From the NCBI GenBank assembly GCA_031424975.1, contig JANPIL010000489.1, positions 1 through 6,296 of the forward strand: a DNA stretch of 6,296 bases, written 5' to 3'. This DNA is from Xanthocytophaga sp031424975. Lineage in GTDB: Bacteria > Bacteroidota > Bacteroidia > Cytophagales > 172606-1. Below are positions 1 to 4,979 of the stretch, in pieces. The position numbers and the translations under genes are program-made. The notes below the pieces were generated by a model. It was not told the origin of the DNA. It saw only the letters and a list, made by a program, of their open reading frames with translations, and did no database searches. The first letter of the stretch is position 1. Each line of letters opens with the position of its first letter.

Positions 1-131
1 CTTCGGAAGCCGAATACGAGATGATTATCCAAGTGCTGAAGCAGGTGAATTTCAACAAGAGCAAGGCCGCCCGCCTGCTGAACATAGACCGCAAAACCCT
101 GTATAACAAGATGAAGAACTATAACATATAA
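1..131 (+). CDS. C-terminal end of a probable sigma-54-dependent response regulator (Fis-type HTH), 5' truncated by the window
   Basis: The reading frame from base 3 encodes 42 residues, ending at TAA 129-131. The segment matches the Fis-family helix-turn-helix that ends NtrC/AtoC-type activators: a first helix (EMIIQVLKQV), then NKSKAARLLNIDRKTLYNKM, with the usual K-A-A-x-x-L-x-I and R-x-T-L-Y pattern of the recognition helix. In the family this part binds enhancer DNA, while the missing upstream part would hold the AAA+ sigma-54-activating domain and often a receiver. The full gene presumably starts left of the window. It sits upstream of two receivers and a histidine kinase, so it is a plausible output protein for that module. 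That link is inference, because the sensor and AAA+ domains are not visible. Other Fis-HTH proteins cannot be excluded. Confidence 0.82.
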   Translation, partial: SEAEYEMIIQVLKQVNFNKSKAARLLNIDRKTLYNKMKNYNI

Positions 132-228
132 GTTTCACGGACGGTTATCCGTTGCGGATGGCGGGTAAAAACATCCACAGTTCGGGAAAGTTGCCGGACT
201 GCATGGTGGCCGGTGGCGGGGGATTTTG

Positions 229-261
229 AAATAGTATCTTTCAAGAACGCCAAACCCCGCC
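229..261 (+). repeat. Bipartite intergenic element, copy 1
   Basis: AAATAGTATCTTT lies at 229-241, followed by a 10-nt spacer (CAAGAACGCC) and AAACCCCGCC at 252-261. The AT-rich half is flanked by an inverted repeat, TTGAAA (226-231) and TTTCAA (239-244), around TAGTATC. The copy lies 264 nt before the next start codon (505), much farther than the other copies. TATCTTTC resembles the Bacteroidota -7 box TAnnTTTG, but no TTG is found at the -33 distance. Confidence 0.85.
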
Positions 262-286
262 GTTGTTTACTATCGGGCATGGTTTG
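251..286 (+). other. Hairpin formed by the C-rich half of element copy 1
   Basis: CAAACC (251-256) pairs with GGTTTG (281-286). Inside it, after a 2x2 internal loop, GCC (259-261) pairs with GGC (276-278). There is no T-tract after it, so it is not a classical terminator. If transcription starts near the AAATAGTATCTTT box, this hairpin would be at the start of the RNA. Confidence 0.45.
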
Positions 287-359
287 CATACTAATGCATT
301 CGACTAATGGAATCCGGTACGGTGCGGGTTTCCGGAAAATATCCTTCGCCTGCCCAAAC

Positions 360-390
360 TTTGGTCGGCTTTATTTAGTATATATATTTA
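360..390 (+). promoter_or_regulatory. Candidate Bacteroidota-type promoter (TTTG-N19-TATATTTA) for the receiver/kinase operon
   Basis: TTTG at 360-363 and TATATTTA at 383-390 are separated by 19 nt. This fits the published Bacteroidota primary-sigma consensus (TTTG near -33, TAnnTTTG near -7) with one mismatch, the final A. The predicted transcript would start near 396 and have a leader of about 110 nt before the start codon at 505. The box sits in a direct repeat, TATTTAGTATA at 372-382 and 385-395. It is the best canonical promoter I see in the window. Confidence 0.5.
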
Positions 391-395
391 GTATA
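372..395 (+). repeat. Tandem 11-bp direct repeat TATTTAGTATA
   Basis: Two identical 11-mers lie at 372-382 and 385-395 (13-nt period) and overlap the candidate -7 box at 383-390. Such a tandem pair could bind a regulator next to RNA polymerase, or may only reflect local AT-richness. Confidence 0.55.
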
Positions 396-504
396 CATAA
401 TACATTTCGGCAAAGTCCGCACGTTAATGCTGTCAGCAACCGAAATACGGCGGCGTGGCGGGAACGTTTTTTTTCGCGGATTTGCATCCTGAAACCACAA
501 CCAT

Positions 505-960
505 ATGAAACTAACCAAGAGCATTAACCTGCTCATTGCCGATGACGACCCGGACGACCGGATGATGACTCAGGCCGCCTTGGAGGAAAGCTACCTGCTG
601 AACAACCTGTATTTTGTGGAGAACGGGCAGGAACTGATGGATTTTCTGAAGCGACGCGGCAAATATACCGACCCGGAAAACAGTCCGCGCCCCGACCTGA
701 TTCTGCTTGACTTGAATATGCCCCGCAAGGACGGCCGCGAAGCCCTGATGGAAATCAAGGCCGACCCCGATCTGCGGGCCATTCCGATTATTGTGCTCAC
801 CACTTCCAAATTGGAGGAGGACATCTTGAAAAGCTATGATTTGGGTGTCAACTGCTTTATTTCCAAGCCGGTGCTTTTCGAAGAACTGATCAATGTGGTG
901 CGTTCCATCGGGCAATACTGGTTTGATATCGTAAAACTTCCGGGTGTAGAAAATGACTGA
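505..960 (+). CDS. Single-domain response regulator, Rcp1-like receiver
   Basis: The 151-residue protein is one CheY-like receiver. Acidic residues D13/D14 (in IADDDPDD), phospho-acceptor D69 (in ILLDLNMP), T99 (in VLTTS) and K121 (in SKP) complete the active site. The long insertion before the acceptor strand (about residues 50-63, RRGKYTDPENSPRP) and the C-terminal GQYWFDIVKLP are typical of the Rcp1 family, whose members accept phosphate from phytochrome-type and other soluble sensor kinases. There is no DNA-binding domain, so the output is a protein contact or phosphate shuttling. ATG 505 is chosen because the receiver's first strand begins right after it; no clear Shine-Dalgarno precedes it, as is normal for Bacteroidota. 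The last 8 bp overlap the kinase gene, which strongly suggests translational coupling and a partnership. The actual partner and signal are not visible. Confidence 0.93.
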   Translation: MKLTKSINLLIADDDPDDRMMTQAALEESYLLNNLYFVENGQELMDFLKRRGKYTDPENSPRPDLILLDLNMPRKDGREALMEIKADPDLRAIPIIVLTTSKLEEDILKSYDLGVNCFISKPVLFEELINVVRSIGQYWFDIVKLPGVEND

Positions 961-2392
961 ATCCCTCCCTATCCGTGTCCTGTTGGTTGATGATGACCAA
1001 GATGATTTTTTGCTCACCAGCGACTACCTGAACGAGATACCCCACCAGCAATTCGACATTGAATGGGCATCCAACTACGATAATGCCCTGCAAATAATCG
1101 CCGGTTGCCGCCACGATGTCTATTTTTTCGATTTCCTGCTGGGCGGCAAAACCGGCCTCGATCTTCTCAGAGCCGCCATGGAGGCAAACTGCCATGCTCC
1201 CATCATTTTGCTTACGGGCAAGGGCGACCGGCGCATTGACGAGGAAGCCATGCGGCTCGGCGCGGCCGATTACCTGATTAAAGGCGATTTGAACGCCGAA
1301 ACCCTTGAACGCAGCATCCGTTACGCCCTCAACCAAACGAGTATGCTGCAGATTGTGCGAGAAAATGAACGCAAGTTCCGCACCATTTTCGAGCAATCGC
1401 CCGATATTGTGTTCCTTACCACACCCGAAGGCCGGTTCCTTGAACTCAATTCCTCGGCTTCCCGGATACTCGGCTACAGCATGGGCGAACTGTTTGCCAT
1501 GCATGCCTCCATTCTATGGGAAGATTCGTTGAGCAAGCAGTTGTTTGAAACAAAACTGGAAGACCAAGGCAGTGTGAAGGATTGGGAAACCACCCTGCTG
1601 CACAAAACCGGCGAACGCTGCCATGTACTCGTATCGGCCGATGTGCAGCACAACAGCCAAGGCCAGAAATATTACCAGGGCGTGGTGCGCGACATCACCA
1701 AACGCAAAAAGACCGAACGCGACCTGCTGCTGGCCGAAAAAGCCTCGGCCACGGGGCGGCTGGTGCGAACCTTGGCGCACGAGATCCGCAATCCGCTCAC
1801 TAACATCAACTTGTCTTTGGAAGAGCTGGAACAGGGAATTCAGGACGAAGACTTGGCGGTGTACCTGCAAATCGTGAACCGCAGTAGCAAACGCATCAAC
1901 GATCTGCTCAACGAACTGCTGCACTCGTTCAAGCCGTCCGAAGTGGTTCGCGTGCGGCAATCCGTCCAACGAGTGGTCGAAGACACCCTTGCCTTGGCCC
2001 GCGACCGCATGCAATTGAAAAACATCCGGCTTGAGACGGACTTTGAGGCGGGCGACTGCCTGATGCTGGAACTGGATACGGAAAACTTCAAGATTGCGCT
2101 GCTGAACCTGGTCATCAACGCCATTGAGGCCATGGAAGAAAACGCGGGGGTGCTGAAAGTGGGCATCCATTCGGTGAAGCAGCAGTGCGTGGTCAGCATA
2201 GAAGACAATGGCGCGGGCATCAGCCCCGAAAACATGAACCGGCTGTTTGAGCCGTATTTCACTTCCAAGACCGAGGGCATGGGGCTGGGCCTGGCCGCCA
2301 CACTCAACATCGTCCAATCGAACGGTGGCCAGATTGAAGTGGAATCCAAACTGGGCAAAGGCACCCGGTTTGGCCTCCTCTTTGATCTGTAG
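953..2392 (+). CDS. Soluble hybrid sensor histidine kinase, REC-PAS-HisKA-HATPase
   Basis: The protein has 479 residues and no membrane segment or signal peptide, so it should be cytosolic. Residues about 7-120 form a receiver with D13/D14, phospho-acceptor D60 (YFFDF), T88 (LLTG) and K110 (LIKGD). A helical linker (about 120-142) leads to a PAS domain (about 143-253, starting FEQSPDIVFL and ending VVRDITKRKK). The HisKA helix carries H276 in LAHEIRNPL. The catalytic domain shows an N box (NLVINAIEAM, N389), a G1 box (EDNGAGI, D418), an F box (FEPYFTSK) and a G2 box (GMGLGLA, about 442-448). All catalytic motifs look intact. With the receiver ahead of the PAS domain, its phosphorylation probably controls the kinase rather than acting as a terminal relay domain. 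The start overlaps the preceding receiver by 8 bp (ATGACTGA). The PAS ligand is unknown. Confidence 0.94.
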   Translation: MTESLPIRVLLVDDDQDDFLLTSDYLNEIPHQQFDIEWASNYDNALQIIAGCRHDVYFFDFLLGGKTGLDLLRAAMEANCHAPIILLTGKGDRRIDEEAMRLGAADYLIKGDLNAETLERSIRYALNQTSMLQIVRENERKFRTIFEQSPDIVFLTTPEGRFLELNSSASRILGYSMGELFAMHASILWEDSLSKQLFETKLEDQGSVKDWETTLLHKTGERCHVLVSADVQHNSQGQKYYQGVVRDITKRKKTERDLLLAEKASATGRLVRTLAHEIRNPLTNINLSLEELEQGIQDEDLAVYLQIVNRSSKRINDLLNELLHSFKPSEVVRVRQSVQRVVEDTLALARDRMQLKNIRLETDFEAGDCLMLELDTENFKIALLNLVINAIEAMEENAGVLKVGIHSVKQQCVVSIEDNGAGISPENMNRLFEPYFTSKTEGMGLGLAATLNIVQSNGGQIEVESKLGKGTRFGLLFDL

Positions 2393-2397
2393 GCTTA

Positions 2398-2431
2398 CGG
2401 GTGGGCGGCAGGCCTTGCCGCGGCCCACCCG
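2398..2431 (+). other. Strong GC hairpin just after the kinase gene, possible terminator without T-tract
   Basis: CGGGTGGGC (2398-2406) plus GGCA (2407-2410) pair with TGCC (2416-2419) and GCCCACCCG (2423-2431). This gives a 9+4 bp stem with a 3-nt bulge and a GGCCT loop. It starts 6 nt after the kinase stop codon. No T-run follows, so it could be a Rho-dependent or weak terminator, a 3'-end stabilising hairpin, or a REP-like palindrome. Confidence 0.6.
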
Positions 2432-2445
2432 CAACCCACCCGCAA
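2424..2445 (+). repeat. Perfect 11-bp tandem repeat CCCACCCGCAA x2
   Basis: Two adjacent identical copies lie at 2424-2434 and 2435-2445. The first shares bases with the right arm of the GC hairpin. The second could form an alternative pairing with the left arm (GGGTGGG), which would allow two competing folds. This may also simply be a slippage duplication. Confidence 0.75.
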
Positions 2446-2468
2446 CTTTCCCGCTCGGAGACACCAAA

Positions 2469-2501
2469 AAATAGTATCTTTCCGAAACCGAAAACCCCGC
2501 C
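2469..2501 (+). repeat. Bipartite intergenic element, copy 2
   Basis: AAATAGTATCTTT lies at 2469-2481, followed by the 10-nt spacer CCGAAACCGA and AAACCCCGCC at 2492-2501. Both halves match copy 1 exactly. The copy lies 93 nt before the start codon of the second free receiver, so it may be part of that gene's promoter and leader. No TTG is found at the -33 distance. Confidence 0.87.
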
Positions 2502-2545
2502 CGTGCCGGTACGGGCGAAACGCGGATTCCCTTTCGGGATTCGCG
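2499..2545 (+). other. Two consecutive leader hairpins upstream of the second receiver
   Basis: The first hairpin is GCCCGT (2499-2504) paired with ACGGGC (2511-2516) and a 6-nt loop. The second spans 2521-2545: CGCGGATTCCC against GGGATTCGCG, with a TTTC loop, one mismatch and one bulge. The first begins in the C-rich half of element copy 2. Neither is followed by a T-tract. They would lie in the 5' leader if transcription starts near 2480. A regulatory role is inference. Confidence 0.5.
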
Positions 2546-2574
2546 TCTTGCAACCACCAACCCAAAAGCCAATC

Positions 2575-2958
2575 ATGACAACCCAGCGAATCCTGGTCAT
2601 TGACGACGAAGCGTTTATCCGCGACCACGTGGGGAACACCCTCACCAAAGCCGGCTACCAAGTAGAAACCGCCCCCAACATCCGCACGGCGGTGGACAAG
2701 GTGGCACAAAACGATTACAACCTGATCTTGTGCGATGTGATGATACCGGCATTGGGCGGCTTCGAGCTGATTGACCAGATCAAAAGCGACCCCGCCAAAA
2801 AGCACATCCCAATCATCATGGTTACGGGCGTGGATCGCGAAATACTGCAAAGCACCCGCCACGAGGCCGATGCGGTGATTACCAAGCCTTTCACCACCAG
2901 CCAATTGCTGGCCAAGGTGCGCGAGTTTCTGACCACCTCGCCAACGGAAGCAAAATAG
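2575..2958 (+). CDS. Single-domain response regulator, CheY-like receiver
   Basis: The 127-residue protein is a lone receiver. It shows acidic D10/D11 (VIDDE), phospho-acceptor D54 (ILCDVMIP), T84 (IMVTG) and K104 (ITKPF), so the phosphorylation site looks complete. There is no output domain. ATG 2575 is preferred over an in-frame GTG at 2401: the receiver fold begins at residue 4, and the 58 extra upstream residues would be encoded by a hairpin, a tandem repeat and element copy 2, with a proline/arginine-rich composition unlike a protein domain. It follows the sensor kinase by 182 bp, so it is a likely further phosphate acceptor in the same relay, perhaps from its own promoter. Its TAG stop (2956-2958) lies inside element copy 3. 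The partner is inferred from location only. Confidence 0.92.
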   Translation: MTTQRILVIDDEAFIRDHVGNTLTKAGYQVETAPNIRTAVDKVAQNDYNLILCDVMIPALGGFELIDQIKSDPAKKHIPIIMVTGVDREILQSTRHEADAVITKPFTTSQLLAKVREFLTTSPTEAK

Positions 2959-2996
2959 TATCTTTTGAAAAGGCAAAACCTTGGAAAAACCCCGCC
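2953..2996 (+). repeat. Bipartite intergenic element, copy 3 (with an internal insertion)
   Basis: AAATAGTATCTTT lies at 2953-2965, followed by the 10-nt spacer TGAAAAGGCA and AAACC at 2976-2980. The C-rich half is interrupted, with a full AAACCCCGCC appearing 11 nt later (2987-2996). The box overlaps the stop codon of the preceding receiver and has a CAAAA/TTTTG inverted repeat around TAGTATC (2951-2967). Its C-rich half forms the left arm of the terminator. The start codon of the M61 gene lies 104 nt after the box. Confidence 0.82.
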
Positions 2997-3025
2997 CTGG
3001 GCGGTGGCTTTTTTCAAGGTTTTTT
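2975..3025 (+). terminator. Strong intrinsic terminator after the second receiver gene
   Basis: AAAACCTTGGAAAAA (2975-2989) pairs with TTTTTTCAAGGTTTT (3009-3023) apart from a mismatch, and the top of the stem closes with CCGCC (2992-2996) against GGGCGG (2999-3004). A run of six T follows (3020-3025). The A-rich left arm and T-rich right arm make it potentially bidirectional. It should separate the signalling block from the protease gene. Confidence 0.85.
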
Positions 3026-3069
3026 CGCTATGTTGCGGCAGTTAAAACTTTATCTGAAAACGAGATTCC

Positions 3070-4845
3070 ATGAAAAAAGGCTTTTGCATCCTGCTGTTGA
3101 CACTTGCCAGCCTCCAAGTTCACGCCGCGCCCAAAATCGCGTATTTCCTTTCCATGGACGAGCCGCACACGCACTATTTCGAGGTGCGCATGACCATCAG
3201 CGGACTCAAGCAGCCCTACACGGATGTGAAAATGCCCGTCTGGACTCCCGGCTCGTACCTGATTCGCGAATATGCCAAAAACGTGGAGGGCTTCACGGCA
3301 TCGGCGGGTAAGAATGCCCTGAAAATTGAAAAAACCAACAAGAACACGTGGCGCGTTTACGGCGACAATGCCAATGAAATAACGGTGCAATACCGCGTGT
3401 ACGCGTTTGAAATCAGCGTCAGGAACGCTTTTTTGGATGCCTCGCACGGTTACGTGCAGCCCGCCGCCGTGTTCATGTACGTGGCCGGGCAACTCGGCAC
3501 GCCCGCCACGCTGACCGTGAAACCGTACCGGGAATGGACGCAACTCTCCACCGGACTCTCGCCCGCGGGCAAGGACAAATGGACGCTGGCCGTGCCCAAT
3601 TTTGATATTCTGGTAGATTCGCCGCTTGAAATCGGCAACCAGAAAATAGTCACTTTCACGGCATTGGGCATTCCGCACCGCGTGGCCCTGTATGGCACGG
3701 GCAACTACGATGAGCGGCAACTGACCGAAGACATGGGGAAAATAGTGGAACAGGCCGGAAAGGTGGTGGGCGAAAACCCCAACAAGGACTATACGTTTAT
3801 TATCCACAACCTGCCGGGCAATGCCGGTGGCGGCCTGGAACACTTGAACTCGACCACGCTGCAAGTGGGCCGTTGGGGCTACGAAACCAACTACACCGGC
3901 TTTTTGACTTTGGTGGCGCACGAGTATTTCCACCTCTGGAACGTGAAGCGCATCCGCCCCAAAGCACTCGGCCCGTTTGATTACGACAATGAAAACTACA
4001 CGAACATGCTCTGGGTTTCCGAAGGAATCACGAGCTACTACGAAGACGTGATCACGCACCGCGCCGGATTCACGGACAGCAAGGAATTCCTAAACACGGT
4101 GGCCGCCGCCATCGGCAACACCGAAAACGCGCCGGGCAACCAAGTGCAGCCTCTGGCCGAATGCAGTTGGGACGCGTGGATAAAATACTACCGCCCCAAT
4201 GAAAACGCCAACAACAGCACCGTATCGTATTACACCAAAGGCAGTATCATCGGCGCGCTGCTCGACTTGGAAATCATGCAGGGCACCAACGGCCAAAAAT
4301 CACTGGACGACGCGATGCGCCTGCTTTACGATGAATATTATAAGAAGCAGAACCGCGGCTTTACGGATATCGAATTCCAGCAGGCGATAGAGAAAACGGC
4401 GGGCAAAAGCATGGACGGCTTTTTCAAAAACCACATTTACGGCATCCAGCAACCGGATTACGACCGTTATTTCGGTTACGTCGGCTTGCGGCTCGACAGA
4501 TTCACCGCCGACCCGCAAACGGCATTTCTGGGAGCCGCCACGTCATTGGCCAACGGCAGGCTCACCGTTGGCAACGTGCGCAAAGGAACCGCCGCCTACC
4601 AGTACGGGCTGAACGTGAACGACGAGATAATAGCCGTGGACGGCTACCGCGTAGGCGATGATTTCCAACAATTCGTGAACCGCAAGAAAGCCGGGGAAAA
4701 ACTCACACTGCTCATCAGCCGCGCCGGAATGGTGCAAAGCCTGGAAGTGACCTTAGGCAGCAACCCCAGCATCAGCTACCGCATAGAACGGCTGCCTAAC
4801 CCCACGGCGCAACAAGCGGAACTGTTGAAAAAGTGGGTGCGCTGA
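3070..4845 (+). CDS. Exported M61-family zinc metallopeptidase (glycyl aminopeptidase-like) with C-terminal PDZ domain
   Basis: The protein has 591 residues, close to the usual size of the family. Residues 1-19 (MKKGFCILLL then TLASLQVHA) look like a Sec signal peptide with cleavage after HA, so it should act in the periplasm or outside. An N-terminal beta domain (about 21-190) is followed by the thermolysin-like catalytic domain: GGGLEH at 253-258, zinc motif HEYFH (H284, E285, H288) followed by LWNVKRIRP, and the third ligand E318 in WVSEGITSYYED. These are M61 hallmarks. A PDZ domain (about 470-562, with VRKGTAAYQYGLNVNDEI) lies at the C terminus and probably binds peptide ends. M61 enzymes characterised elsewhere release N-terminal glycine or alanine; the substrate here is unknown. 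The ATG directly precedes the signal peptide. It appears to be its own transcription unit between two terminators. Confidence 0.94.
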   Translation: MKKGFCILLLTLASLQVHAAPKIAYFLSMDEPHTHYFEVRMTISGLKQPYTDVKMPVWTPGSYLIREYAKNVEGFTASAGKNALKIEKTNKNTWRVYGDNANEITVQYRVYAFEISVRNAFLDASHGYVQPAAVFMYVAGQLGTPATLTVKPYREWTQLSTGLSPAGKDKWTLAVPNFDILVDSPLEIGNQKIVTFTALGIPHRVALYGTGNYDERQLTEDMGKIVEQAGKVVGENPNKDYTFIIHNLPGNAGGGLEHLNSTTLQVGRWGYETNYTGFLTLVAHEYFHLWNVKRIRPKALGPFDYDNENYTNMLWVSEGITSYYEDVITHRAGFTDSKEFLNTVAAAIGNTENAPGNQVQPLAECSWDAWIKYYRPNENANNSTVSYYTKGSIIGALLDLEIMQGTNGQKSLDDAMRLLYDEYYKKQNRGFTDIEFQQAIEKTAGKSMDGFFKNHIYGIQQPDYDRYFGYVGLRLDRFTADPQTAFLGAATSLANGRLTVGNVRKGTAAYQYGLNVNDEIIAVDGYRVGDDFQQFVNRKKAGEKLTLLISRAGMVQSLEVTLGSNPSISYRIERLPNPTAQQAELLKKWVR

Positions 4846-4899
4846 AAAAATGGGCAGACAAATACCCGGCGGGCATTGTCCGCAGCCCATGATTTTTAT

Positions 4900-4940
4900 G
4901 CCCATAGTCTCCGGCTACACCGGGCGGGTTTGGGCTTTTT
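4900..4940 (+). terminator. Intrinsic terminator after the M61 peptidase gene
   Basis: GCCCA (4900-4904) pairs with TGGGC (4931-4935), enclosing an inner stem CCGG (4911-4914)/CCGG (4920-4923) with loop CTACA. TTTTT follows (4936-4940). The right arm and T-tract are the reverse complement of the C-rich half and spacer of element copy 4. It lies 55 nt past the stop codon. The middle of the stem is imperfect, so its strength is uncertain. Confidence 0.65.
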
Positions 4941-4954
4941 AAAAGATACTATTT
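4923..4954 (-). repeat. Bipartite intergenic element, copy 4 (minus strand)
   Basis: Read on the minus strand, AAATAGTATCTTT (4954 down to 4942) is followed by the 10-nt spacer TAAAAAGCCC and AAACCCGCC (4931 down to 4923). This is the only inverted copy. It points away from the acyltransferase gene, which starts 26 nt to the right, and towards the M61 gene's 3' end. It overlaps the M61 terminator. Confidence 0.85.
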
Positions 4955-4979
4955 TCCCGGTCGGTTTTTTACTGAGCTA

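Larger units (their letters stand above)
132..504 (+). other. Long intergenic region with repeat element copy 1, a hairpin and a candidate promoter
   Basis: This is 373 bp without a convincing gene. It holds copy 1 of the bipartite intergenic element (229-261), a hairpin beginning in its C-rich half (251-286), a small inverted repeat (ACGG-TTAT-CCGT, 141-152) too weak to be a clear terminator, and an AT-rich island (about 370-405) with a candidate promoter. A 31-nt block at 472-502 resembles the leader of the later receiver gene. The hexamer TAGTAT occurs four times (232-237, 376-381 and 389-394 on +; 288-293 on -). No U-tract terminator is visible after the upstream gene. Confidence 0.7.

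Noticed and set aside
141..152. ACGG-TTAT-CCGT hairpin as terminator of the Fis-HTH gene
   Set aside because: The stem is only 4 bp with no T-tract, which is too weak to call.
213..527. Small + strand reading frame (104 codons, GTG start) between the Fis-HTH gene and the first receiver
   Set aside because: It contains element copy 1, the AT-rich promoter island and the shared leader block, overlaps the receiver start in another frame, and its translation resembles no domain.
1514..2572. Minus-strand open frame of 352 codons opposite the kinase
   Set aside because: It lies antisense to a kinase with intact motifs. Its composition (many H, F, G, V, Q) is the usual mirror of GC-rich third codon positions, and no domain is visible.
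2401..2574. Upstream GTG start extending the second receiver by 58 residues
   Set aside because: The extension would be encoded by a hairpin, a tandem repeat and element copy 2, and gives a low-complexity P/R-rich stretch. ATG 2575 fits the receiver fold.
3033..3058. TTG (3033-3035) and TATCTGAA (3051-3058) as promoter of the M61 gene
   Set aside because: The spacing is only 15 nt and the -7 match is poor. The gene's promoter remains unidentified.
3028..4059. Minus-strand open frame of 343 codons opposite the M61 gene
   Set aside because: It is the shadow of a well-supported peptidase gene and shows no recognisable motifs. Length alone is explained by codon bias.
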